Below the pieces are notes generated by a model. It was not told where the DNA came from. It did no database searches and saw nothing but the letters and a program-made list of their open reading frames with translations. The translations under genes and the position numbers were made by a program. 64,000 nucleotides of DNA from Selaginella moellendorffii (lineage: Eukaryota > Streptophyta > Lycopodiopsida > Selaginellales > Selaginellaceae), in the NCBI RefSeq assembly GCF_000143415.4, contig NW_003314395.1:186001-250000 (forward strand). Direction: 5' to 3'. Below, in pieces: positions 20,523-30,335 of the stretch (positions within the stretch are counted from its first letter, which is position 1; each line of letters starts with the position of its first letter).

Positions 20523-21461
20523 ATGGCGTCCCCATCGTCGCTGTGCGCCGATCTCCGTGGCGCTCGAGCGGCGCCCGCATTGCCGTCGCAAATTTCTTCC
20601 TCCTCCTCCTCGGCCGTGGCGTTTCCTCTGCGCGCGCGGATCGGTGGATCGCTGAGCGTTTCTTCGTCGTCGATCGGACGCAGGGATCTTGGGATTGGCA
20701 AATGTAGCAGCGCAGGAGAGGCGGCGAATGTGGACGTCGAGCAAGTGCCGATCGAGAAGAGTGAGTGGATTTTCCCTCTCGATTTTCGATATTTTCCTTT
20801 GCATGTCCTTGATTTCATGCTCTTTGGATCAGGGTTTGAAGAATTTCCTTCTGTGCTAGACATCAACAAGATCCGGGACATTCTTCCTCACAGGTACAGT
20901 GTTTATACTGTCCTTGGTATTTGTATCTCTCTTGTTTGGCTCTTGTTTTTTCATTTGATCTCTCTTGTTTTGCTCGTAGATATCCATTTTTGCTAGTAGA
21001 CAGAGTGATCGAGTATCAACCCGGTGTCACGGCAGTAGGGATTAAAAACGTGACGATCAATGACAATTTCTTCCCCGGCCACTTTCCGGAGAGACCGATC
21101 ATGCCTGGAGTTCTCATGGTTGAGGTAGAAAACGATGAGACAGAGAATTTTCTTGCGTAGTTCTCATGCTTTTGAAATTTCTGTCCAGGCAATGGCTCAA
21201 GTTGGTGGGCTCGTGATGCTCAAGCCCGAAGCTGGCGGCTCCAAGGAGATTTTTTTCTTTGCGGGCGTGGACAAGGTCCGGTTCCGCAAGCCAGTGATCG
21301 CCGGTGACACTCTGGTGATGAGGATGAACCTCGTCAAGTTCCAGAAGCGATTTGGCATCGTCAAGATGGAAGGCAAGGCGTACGTTGGCAAGAATGTGGT
21401 TTGCGAGGGGGAATTCACCTTGGCAATGGCATCATCAGACGATGAAGCAACCAGCAACTGA
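20523..21461 (+). CDS. FABZ: Plastid 3-hydroxyacyl-ACP dehydratase FabZ
   Basis: Four exons (20523-20760, 20833-20893, 20980-21124, 21189-21461) encode 238 aa. About the first 75 residues are Ser/Ala/Arg-rich and look like a chloroplast transit peptide. The hot-dog fold follows with [20 protein letters not shown], the catalytic His in [15 protein letters not shown] and the catalytic Glu in VEAMAQVGG. The enzyme removes water from 3-hydroxyacyl-ACP in plastid fatty-acid synthesis. It starts about 160 bp after the BAHD stop on the same strand. A damaged copy of its first 100 bp is in the decayed duplicate near 2320-2430. Confidence 0.95.
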
Positions 21462-22271
21462 GCTTTGGGCTTTTTTTGAGCTCATAATCAAGTTTTACAC
21501 GATATTATTCTCGTTTGATAAAGATGGTCAAGCTATTGTCTGTTAGCTCCATCAATCTTATGCTCGGTCTCATGCTTTTAGTGTTCAAACCTTAAAAAAT
21601 TTAAAACACCGCGGAAGCTTTGTCTAGTTCCAAATGTTCTTCCTTGTAATGTGGACTGATATTTCCCCATCAATGATAGTCCCAAATTGCGACTAATAAC
21701 ATGCAAGTTTCCAAGTAGATTCCAACACGTTCGCATGCCTTGTTTGAGTGATCCTCGCATTGCATTTCTTTCAACACTACTGGAGTTTTTTCTCAATAAA
21801 GAACTAGACTTGGTCTTGAGAATTTTAGGATGTGCTTGACCAGTAAATGCACGACAATGTCATACGTTGGCTTCTGCAATTCTCAAGCCAGATTATGTGG
21901 TCAAAGAATGTTTGCTACTCGTTTTGCTTGACTCTACGTTTATGCTTCCGCTTGATCACACATTATAACACGTCTTTTTTCTTTGTTAAGTTTAGGAAAC
22001 TAGCATACCAGGCTATCCTTTTTGGATGCAAGTCTCAATCGAAATAGACGTGATTTATATATACAAGACAACAATTCTGCCATACGCGACCCCATGCTCG
22101 TCCTCGTCAGAATTGGACGGCCAGACCTTCTATAAAGAAGAAGACGAGGCAAATCCAGCATAGCAATCCAGAATCCCTTTAGCCAGTGCTCTCAGTGATC
22201 TACCACGAGCAATATTGCAAGTTTGGGTTAATACCGAATTCACAGCACTGCTACGTCGATCTATCCATTCT
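21462..22271. other. Intergenic spacer with core promoter of the DIT1/PvcA-like gene
   Basis: I see no coding sequence. A TATA-like tataaag at 22131-22137 lies about 140-150 bp before the likely start codon of the next gene and would give a short leader. The rest is unremarkable AT-rich spacer. Confidence 0.5.
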
Positions 22272-22280
22272 ATGGTATCT

Positions 22281-23843
22281 ATGGCCTATCCAAAGGACAA
22301 GATTGCCTTCTTGTATATCCACACAGAGAGTGGCGAGCTTGCCTTCATGTCACAGTCTGCATCGCAATATGTCCCAGTTACCGGCACCCGGAGTGATTTC
22401 ACGTTTTCTTCCATTGTTGCAAGCAGCAGTGCAGAAGATTTAGAGGAGGTCAAGAAAGGCACACGTTCCATTGCTCCGGAGATGAACAGGTACACCATTT
22501 CCATGATTGGAGCTGATTCCCGCACTTCCTGGGAAGGCACAGTCTATGAGAGATACATTGGCAATGGTTTCGAGGGTGTGGTTTTCACCCAGGATCCCAG
22601 CCAGGGTACTCTCCAGGAGGCTAGCGAGATGAGTTATCTGGCCTCTCTCCTGCTGGAAAACAGCGTCATGACCAGGGATTGTCTCCTGGAGCCCTTCACT
22701 TCACACACACCTCAAGAGGTGGACGACATCACCTCCCAAGTTGTGGACATCATCGAGAAGAATTACATCCACTTTCCAAACCACGACCAGTGGTTCACCA
22801 GTGGGGGCAAGCAGAGGTTTGCGGACAAGTTGAGTTACCACGTCGCAAGAAACATTCCGCTCGAGTTCATCTTGCCGGCTTTTCCAGTCAAGTCGTGTAA
22901 TCCTGACAAGACACTGGGAATGTGCCCGGACAAAGCCGAGGAGCTGGCCATTTATTCCATGAAGATCGTGGCCGATCTCATCAAGGCAGTATACCCTCCA
23001 GGCGTGCACTACAACGTCGTCTCGGATGGCCATGTCTTCTCCGATCTCGTCGGCTCTGACGATGCTGCTGTGGAGTCTTATGGCGAGATGTTTTCGGAGA
23101 TGGCACACAACTTGTATCCCGGCTTGGTCAGTTTCTTCCGCCTGGATGAGTTTCTGCTGGACAACCACAGCGAGGACAGCATTACGAAGCTTATATCCAA
23201 CACCACCGTGGAACATCCCGTTGCTACCGAGCTCACCGCCAATGCAGAGAATGCCAGGCGAGCTCTCATGTGCTTGTTTGGATGTGACGAGTCAACTGTC
23301 ACCAAGGAGATCAAGGATGACCCGGAGACTCGCAATCTTTATCGTGGCTTCTCCAGATTCATGCTCGAGGACTTGTACGAACACAAGAGCTGCAAGAACC
23401 TTCCGTCAAAGTCGGCCAAGAAGAAGCTGTGTAGCCAGGTTGCCTTCCTCATGATCCTTAGGAACCGTGCCTTCTCGGCCATGGTGGAGTGGCTCTTCCC
23501 GTTGCAGCTGCGCATCTCCATCCACCCACATCCAAACAGAGGCCCTAAGTATGGCATCAACATCATCCATTCTTCTCTAGTGGCAGCACAGCGATCCTCC
23601 GAGGAGAAGAACTTCCACATCCCAACCCCATGGCACAATGCGGTGGTGGAGCTGGCTGATGGCAAGTTCATGCTGCTGCATTCCAAAGTCATCCGAGGTT
23701 CAAGTGTGCATGCTGGAGAAATGGCATGTGAGCAACTCCAGTTGAGTCAACAGTTGCTTCTCAAGCGTGAAGGCTATAGAATGATGCTGATGAGATATCC
23801 AGATGGTAGACCCAGCCACTACAAGCAAGTCTGCGTCTGCTAA
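22281..23843 (+). CDS. Isocyanide synthase-like protein (DIT1/PvcA family)
   Basis: This is an intact, intron-free frame of 520 aa from ATG 22281 (MAYPKDKIAFLYI); ATG 22272 is an alternative. The middle and C-terminal parts carry the DIT1/PvcA signature: FILPAFPVKSCNPDKTLG followed by MCPDKAEELAI, YNVVSDGHVFSDLVG, and later RISIHPHPNRGPKYGINII and FHIPTPWHNAVVEL. In bacteria (PvcA) and fungi this family turns an amino acid into an isocyanide with ribulose-5-phosphate; yeast Dit1 makes a formyl-tyrosine precursor of the spore wall. About 150 N-terminal residues are not recognised. No neighbouring 2-oxoglutarate oxygenase (PvcB type) is seen. The absence of introns contrasts with the multi-exon genes around it and may reflect transfer from a microbe or retroposition. 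Confidence 0.85.
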   Translation: MAYPKDKIAFLYIHTESGELAFMSQSASQYVPVTGTRSDFTFSSIVASSSAEDLEEVKKGTRSIAPEMNRYTISMIGADSRTSWEGTVYERYIGNGFEGVVFTQDPSQGTLQEASEMSYLASLLLENSVMTRDCLLEPFTSHTPQEVDDITSQVVDIIEKNYIHFPNHDQWFTSGGKQRFADKLSYHVARNIPLEFILPAFPVKSCNPDKTLGMCPDKAEELAIYSMKIVADLIKAVYPPGVHYNVVSDGHVFSDLVGSDDAAVESYGEMFSEMAHNLYPGLVSFFRLDEFLLDNHSEDSITKLISNTTVEHPVATELTANAENARRALMCLFGCDESTVTKEIKDDPETRNLYRGFSRFMLEDLYEHKSCKNLPSKSAKKKLCSQVAFLMILRNRAFSAMVEWLFPLQLRISIHPHPNRGPKYGINIIHSSLVAAQRSSEEKNFHIPTPWHNAVVELADGKFMLLHSKVIRGSSVHAGEMACEQLQLSQQLLLKREGYRMMLMRYPDGRPSHYKQVCVC

Positions 23844-24039
23844 GTTGCTGTTTGATTCTTTCAAGGTTTTGAGTAAATTTCCTAAGTCTAAGCCCATTCT
23901 TTTAATAAAAAATGAGTACATACCATTTTTGTTTACTATTGCTATTGCCGCCATGCAGAGACAAGAATAAGATACACCATGTTGATGTCCCTAATGATCA
24001 AAAGAATATCTTCGCCCCTTCAAGTATGATATCCATGCT

Positions 24040-24240
24040 TTGCATTACCTTATCCTGCAAGGAAATATTTGAAAAGATGCCAGAGCGCAATGTGGTCTCC
24101 TGGAACGCTATGTTAACAGCATATGCCGAGAACGGGCAGCTGGAAGATGCGGTTGGTACAACCGGATGTGTTCTCCTGGACGACGCTTTTAGTGGCATAT
24201 TCGGAGGCAAGGAATATTGTCTTTGGGAGTGTGAGGTCCA
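24040..24240 (+). pseudogene. PPR repeat relic
   Basis: One frame reads KEIFEKMPERNVVSWNAML followed by TAYAENGQLEDA, a classic plant PPR motif of the PLS type. After a frame change the next motif continues as PDVFSWTTLLVAYSEARN. Only about two repeats are left, with no start or organelle-targeting end. It is a fragment of a pentatricopeptide-repeat gene. Confidence 0.8.
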
Positions 24241-24379
24241 ACAGAAACGTTAAAGATCTTGTATTGCATCACAAGATCCAGATCTCAATCTCTATATTTA
24301 CGCTCGAATCATAATCCAATGTGCCTTTTTAAGATTCAAAGGCAGCCGCCTTTTAGGTCATACCAATCCTTTAATCGCC

Positions 24380-25276
24380 ATGACTGTGTGGAGAGCGGTC
24401 GAGACTGGTGAGTTGGTTGTGAGCGAGGAGCTCTCGTCGTTGAGGAAGATGTACGATGTGGGTTTTGAGCTTGGAAAGGGAGGGCAAGGCACTGTACACC
24501 TTGTAAGCTTTAGAATGGGTGGTAAGTTGCTAGCGGCTAAGAGCTTCGAGAGGTCGGGTGAGAGAGAGAAGGAAATCATGCTCAAACTCAACGGTTGCCA
24601 TGGTACACTAGAGATCTACGACATGGTCGAGGAGGAGCGCAAGGGCCGCTGGTGGGGATCCCTAATCTTGGAGCTCTGCTCGTGCACGCTCCGGGACAGG
24701 CTCAAGATGGTGGGGAGGCTGGCGGATGACGAGGCGGCGTTTGTGACCAAGAGCCTGGCCGAGACGCTGAGGGAGATGCACAACCTTGGGGTGGTGCACA
24801 GGGATATGAAGCTGGAAAACGTTTTGCTGACGCATCCAGCGCAACCTTACGAGGTGAAGCTGTCTGACTTTGGGGTTGCGACTGACCGGGCCGACGAGAT
24901 GCACCACCTTTGTGGCACCCCTGGGTATATGTCGCCAGATGTTCTCAGGGCTGGTGAGGGCGGATGGCCGAAATACTACACTCAAGCGGTGGACGTTTGG
25001 GGGCTCGGACTCATTCTATATGAGCTCCTTAGCGGAAGGGTGGCGTTCCCTGAGTACCACTCTGATTATGTGGAGTTATTGCTGAAAAGCGTGGACAATG
25101 TGGAGTTTGCATTGGATTGGAGTGATGTGACGAGCGAGGCAAAGGATTTGATCATGGGGATGTTGGAGGTTTATCCGAGCCGGAGGCTGACGGTGGAGCA
25201 AGTGCTTGGTCACCCCTGGATCGTGAACAACACCAGCGAGCTGTTTACCAGGAACTTTATTTGCAAGATTATGTAA
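24380..25276 (+). CDS. Small Ser/Thr protein kinase (K3)
   Basis: Third copy of the K kinase, 298 aa from ATG 24380, opposite in strand to K1 and K2. It differs from K2 in only a few residues (DVTSEAKD, RNFICKIM). All catalytic motifs are present. Similarity to K1/K2 extends only about 40 bp upstream (aggcag ... tttaggtca ... taatc) and a short way downstream (acaagacacaaag), so the copied unit is little more than the gene. There is no M or D gene beside it. It is intron-free like its paralogues. The role is unknown; it may be a CAMK/PPCK-type kinase. Confidence 0.88.
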   Translation: MTVWRAVETGELVVSEELSSLRKMYDVGFELGKGGQGTVHLVSFRMGGKLLAAKSFERSGEREKEIMLKLNGCHGTLEIYDMVEEERKGRWWGSLILELCSCTLRDRLKMVGRLADDEAAFVTKSLAETLREMHNLGVVHRDMKLENVLLTHPAQPYEVKLSDFGVATDRADEMHHLCGTPGYMSPDVLRAGEGGWPKYYTQAVDVWGLGLILYELLSGRVAFPEYHSDYVELLLKSVDNVEFALDWSDVTSEAKDLIMGMLEVYPSRRLTVEQVLGHPWIVNNTSELFTRNFICKIM

Positions 25277-25431
25277 GAACAAGACACAAAGAAACTGTAT
25301 GTACATTATACATTATCATGTAAAATGTACATAGCAGAATGGATTCCATGTAGTAAGAACAAGACAAAGCTATAATCTATTTAACGATTCTTCCGTAATC
25401 ATTTCTTTCGATGATTGTATATACATTTGTT

Positions 25432-26817
25432 TCATTTCTTCTCCGTTGCAACGCCCACGACGACGTTGCTCACCTGTTATCAAGCATCCTCGTTACATGG
25501 TCGCAGGATCAAAACGCACGGACGTACCAGTTTTCCACTCTCGTCAATCGTCATCGGGTTTTCAACGACGACTGTCTGAGGCTGTGGTCGAGGCTGCGGC
25601 TGCACAAGCAACAAGAACAGCAAATCATTCTCCAGAAACTGCAAGGAATAGTTACCAATTCCTGAGTTTGGAGCAGCGGCATGTATGGAGGAGGCGTGTG
25701 CGGCGGGAAAGGAAACCTCACATTGCTCATCTGTTGGCGAGAGAGATCAGAGAAAAACACACCGATGGAAAGGATCCTTACAGTGATTGGTGTGATGTAT
25801 TGGCACAAAGCGCATTTCACCGATTGTGCCCCGAACGCATAAACAAGCGTTGTGCTGCATCCTCCACAGTTTACGTGCGCTATCTGGTTCGCTGCGAGGA
25901 AGAGAAAAGATATCTCAAGGACCGGAAAAATCTACAAACTTAACTTACCATCCATTGCAACGTTTACTGTGTGGCAGCACGAGCACTGAACGCTCGTCGC
26001 TCCACGGATGTAGAGAAGCAAAGTCCGACATCCTCCACACACAAGTTGTGCCATCTCTGGTCCTGGACGTTCACAACTAGAAACCCAGACATCCGCAATC
26101 CAAAGGAGGAAGTGGAACATACCTTGCGGTGAAACTGGCGTGATGCAGCTACACAGAGCACACCGGACGTTGGTTGCTCCATGTGGATATATGAGAAGTG
26201 TTCTACAGCCACTGCAAATCAACTGGCTTTGAGCACCTGGAAGAATTTACATCAGGTCACTATTCTAACAATGATTCAGTAAGAACTGCTATAGACAGCG
26301 ATAACTATTCTATCAAGCAATGAAAGTAACAAGAACTCTTCTATCAGGGAACGAAAGTAGCAAGAGCTAAGAACAATTCTACCAAGCAATGCAAGTAACA
26401 AGAACTCTTCTATCAGGTAACGAAAGTAGCAAGAGCTAAGAACTATTCTACCAAGCAACGAAAGTAGAAATAGAACGAATGGCATCTATTCTATCGATCG
26501 AGACCAATGAACAAACCTGGAAGAGGAAGGAATGGGAGAAGAGGAGGATGTGATGGATATGGCGCGATAGGAACGGGCAGAGAAGGCGGCGTCCATGGAT
26601 TGCTCCTGATCAAGCTGCTGCTGCTGCTAGAACCAGCCAAATTGTTGGCGGCGCTGGTATCAGCTTCAGCAGGCGATCCAGACGGCGCCGCCGAGCTCCC
26701 CAATCCCGCCCCTCCCTGCGCCGCTACTAGCACCGCCGCGGCAGCCTCATTCTGATCCGGTGGAGGAGGCGCGTCGCCCCCGCCTCCAGCGATCAACGCA
26801 CTGTTGCCGCCGAGCAT
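25432..26817 (-). CDS. LOL: LSD1-like zinc-finger protein (LOL type)
   Basis: Seven exons fit one frame: 26517-26817, 26123-26236, 25949-26062, 25782-25891, 25656-25730, 25528-25599 and 25432-25473, giving 275 aa. Exon 1 is a Pro/Ser-rich N-terminus ([14 protein letters not shown]). Exons 2-4 each carry one LSD1 finger (CxxCRxxLxYxxGAxxVxCxxC): [40 protein letters not shown] and [20 protein letters not shown]. The C-terminus reads [17 protein letters not shown] then [16 protein letters not shown]1/LOL proteins regulate programmed cell death and defence in plants and bind bZIP factors. Introns 2-6 are 49-60 bp except intron 1 (280 bp), which holds a 69-bp tandem repeat. It is divergent from the methionine-salvage gene 273 bp away. 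Confidence 0.93.
26300..26484 (-). repeat. 69-bp tandem repeat inside LOL intron 1
   Basis: The unit (caagaactcttctatcagg ... ctaccaagcaa) repeats with a 69-bp period from about 26330, with a partial earlier unit near 26300. The last 53 bp (26432-26484) also occur at 7126-7178 in the gene patchwork. Confidence 0.8.
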
Positions 26818-27090
26818 CTTCCTCGCGAATCATTATCCTCTGGAGAAATACAGCGAGAGAGATGAATGGAGGTGGAATCACAGCGCGCTAGGGCGGTAGA
26901 GACCTTGGAAGAAATCCTCGCGCATTGCTCATCATTGCTAGGGTTCTTGGGCAGCCGTTGAAATCTCCTTTTTCGCTACTTGCTGACGTGTCCTTCTTTA
27001 GTGTAAATATCATGTTCTTTCTTACATTCCTGTCTTATGGTGTCCAGGACACTACCACTACACTGGGTTTATTTAGGGTTCTTCCTCGCG

Positions 27091-30000
27091 ATGGAAGGCG
27101 ATGGCGCGTTGCGAGCGATCGTCTACAATCGGGGCAGCTTGCGCCTTCTTGACCAGGTGTGGATTGGATGCGAGCGACACTAAGCCCGAAATTCTCTGTT
27201 TTCTTGGCAGAGGGAGCTCCCTTTCAAGATTGTGTACCTCGATGTGAACGATTCCGGCACTGGATGGTTAGAATCGATGATTCTTTCCGCGAGGGATCTC
27301 TGAGTGAGGTGTGATTTTGGCAGGAAAGCAATTAAAGATATGGTTGTTCGTGGAGCTCCGGCGATTGCCATTGCCGCAGCCTTGTCTTTGGCTGTGGAGG
27401 TCCACAATCTTCGCCCTGGCAAGGTCACGACTCCGCAAGACGCTCTCCTCCTTTTGCAGAAGCGTCTCGACTATTTGGTTTCGAGGTACGTATGATTCAT
27501 TGTTCCTTCCTTTTTTCCACTTTGGAATCCTTCTTTTTCTTTTGTAGCCGACCAACAGCCGTCAATCTCGCGGATGCCGCAGAGAAACTTAAGAAAGTGG
27601 CTTCAGTGGCAGCTAGTACCGATAATGCTAGCGCACAGGATGTGTTCCAGGTACTCGAGCACTTTGTCCATCCACATTGTGATCCATCCATGGATGCAGG
27701 CATACATTGAAGCCGCGGAGGCTTTTCTCGAAGAAGACGTCTCTTCCAACAAAGCGATTGGGGACTACGGCTCGGCGTTTCTTCTCAATGGAGCTGACGA
27801 GTCTCGCAAGCTGGCTGTTCTAACGCATTGCAATACTGGGAGGTGAGAACGACCTCTTTTGCGTGTTTTACGTAACACTTTCTTACTTTCCTGCAGTCTT
27901 GCTACTGCCGGGTATGGGACAGCTCTGGGAGTCATTAGAGCTTTACACTCGCAGAACCGCTTGCATACGGCATTTTGTACAGAAACAAGGCCGTACAACC
28001 AGGTGCGAAAGACGTCTCGTAGAACTTTGTATTGGTGGTAATCGATAATTAGCAGGGATCGCGATTGACAGCCTTTGAGCTGGTGCACGACAATATCCCC
28101 GCCGTGCTCGTTGCAGACTCTGCAGCAGCGTCGCTTCAATCTTCCGGGCGTGTGGATGCTGTCATAGTTGGCGCTGACAGAGTTGCGGCGAATGGTAAAG
28201 CCTAGCATTGTGTTTCATCTCCGTGATTTTTTGTTTCTTCAGGTGACACCGCAAATAAGATTGGAACGTACAGTCTGGCTGTGTCTGCCTCGCGCCACGG
28301 GATACCGTTTCTCGTAGCAGCGCCATTGACTTCGGTGGATTTGTCTATCTCGTCCGGCGACCAGATTTCTATCGAGGAGAGGTCAGCTTTGGAACTGACT
28401 CATACTCAGGGTGGACAAGGACATCGAGTTGCTGCCGAGGGAATATCGGTGTGGAATCCGGCGTTTGATGTAACACCAGCAGCCTTGATCTCCGCCATCA
28501 TAACTGATAAGGTACATGTCACCCGCCATGCAACTAAAGCGAAAGTGATGTTTTTCTACGTGCAGGGTGTCATTACGAAAGCTGATGAATCCGGCACCTT
28601 TGACATTCCTGCATTTGTGAAGAGCTTAACAACAACCGCTCCCGGAAAAGCCACCAGTTTTCGTCCCCTGAGCGAGAACACTGTGGCAGATTACGTGCAA
28701 AGTGTTTCGCACCTTGCGAAGCGACTTGGGGGTAGTAAACAAGACTGGGCGGTTAAAGAAGTTGGAGATGGCAATCTCAACTTTGTCTACATTGTTACGG
28801 GTGCAAGCGGCTCTTTCGTCTTAAAACAGGTAAGATTTATCGCAGCATTCATCCATTACAATGGCTCTTGTTTTCTCCATCCACAGGCCCTTCCTTATGT
28901 ACGATGTGTTGGCGATAGCTGGCCATTGTCACTGGAGCGTGCTTATTTTGAAGTTACGGCTTTGCAAGAGCACGGAAAGCACTGCCCAGAACACGTCCCG
29001 GAAGTGTATCACTTCGACCACCCGATGGCATTGTTTGCAATGCGCTATCTAGCGCCGCCGCATATCATTTTGCGGAAAGGACTAATCGCTGGAACGAAGT
29101 ATCCCTTACTGGCGGAACACATGTCGGACTACATGGCCAGGACGTTGTTCAACACTTCGCTTTTGGCAACTTCTACAACTGAACACAAGGCGGCAGGTTA
29201 TATCCTCGTTTCTTTTCTTTTTTTTTCCATTCACCTTGGAATCACGTCGTCATGTGCAGTCGCCAAGTTCTGTGGGAACGTCGAGCTTTGCAGATTGACA
29301 GAACAGGTGGTCTTCACGGAGCCGTATATGATCGCGTCAAACAATCACTGGACAACACCTCAGCTAGATGAGGACGCTAAGTCCATCCGCGAAGATGATT
29401 ATTTAAAGCTCGAGATTGCCTCGCTGAAGTCCAAGTAAGCCTTTCGTGCTTTCTTTTGCACAGCACCTACATTCATTCTGCTGTTGTTTGCAGGTTTTGT
29501 GAAAAGTCACAAGCATTGATTCATGGAGACTTACACACGGGATCAGTGATGGTCACTCAGGAGTCGACACAAGTGATTGATCCAGAGTTCGCATTCTACG
29601 GGCCAATGGGGTTTGACATTGGAGCCTTTCTCGGGAACCTTGCTCTTGCGTACTTTTCACAAGACGGTCATACGTCTGACAACAGCAATAGAGATGTAAG
29701 TCACTGCTCAAACTTGCAAGGCCTTTAACGCAAACGTCCACCGCTTCTTCAGGAATACAAAGAATGGATATTGAAAGTTCTACAGGATACCTGGAATTTA
29801 TTCAAAGAGAAGTTCCTTCTCTTGTGGACAGACAAATCCCAGAGCATGGGCGACGCATATCCGGCTGGCGTTTACACGTCGCTTGAGACTCATAAACTGG
29901 CCCAGAAGATTTATCTCAGGGACTTGTTCGAAGATGCGCTGGGTTTTGCCGGGGCAAAGATGATAAGGTAACAACAATAAGTTCTTTCGTAAGCTTTGTA

Positions 30001-30198
30001 AATCTTTGTTAACGTAAACTTTGTGCAAGCAGGAGAATCGTGGGCATTGCACACGTAGAGGATTTCGAATCGATCGAAAACCCAGAGTTGCGGTCACAAT
30101 GTGAAAGACGCGCGTTAAATTTTGCAAAAGATTTGCTCAAGACGAGATCCAAGCTCGCGTCAATTGAGGAAGTAATTCAGCTTATCAGAAAAGTGTGA
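27091..30198 (+). CDS. MtnA-MtnK: Fused methylthioribose-1-P isomerase / methylthioribose kinase
   Basis: Fourteen exons keep one frame: 27091-27156, 27211-27266, 27324-27485, 27548-27650, 27700-27842, 27897-28002, 28056-28194, 28243-28511, 28566-28829, 28887-29196, 29260-29434, 29494-29695, 29753-29967, 30033-30198; total 791 aa. Residues 1 to about 370 are MtnA ([14 protein letters not shown], catalytic Cys in THCNTG, Asp in [15 protein letters not shown]). From about residue 375 the chain is MtnK ([40 protein letters not shown]). Exon 9 alone holds the end of MtnA ([10 protein letters not shown]) and the start of MtnK ([14 protein letters not shown]), so the join is not a splicing guess. 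The two enzymes act in sequence in the cytosolic methionine salvage cycle: the kinase phosphorylates methylthioribose and the isomerase converts the product to methylthioribulose-1-P. Confidence 0.92.
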
Positions 30199-30335
30199 GA
30201 TAACAATCATACAATCAAACTGCCAACGTACTCAGCTTTCCTGAAAATAAACCGAAAATCGAAATAAGAAATAGTTGAGAACTTCAAGCGTGGTGATTCA
30301 CTTACCAGCTTAATTATATTAGTGGAAGAGAAAAT

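Noticed and set aside
22281..23843. Bacterial or fungal contamination in the assembly
   Set aside because: Plant-type genes lie on both sides within about 1 kb, and a relic of a plant PPR gene follows directly. A junction check by long reads would settle it.
18683..23843. Biosynthetic gene cluster (BAHD, FabZ, DIT1/PvcA-like)
   Set aside because: FabZ is a housekeeping plastid enzyme, and no oxygenase or transporter joins them. Adjacency alone is weak; co-expression would be needed.
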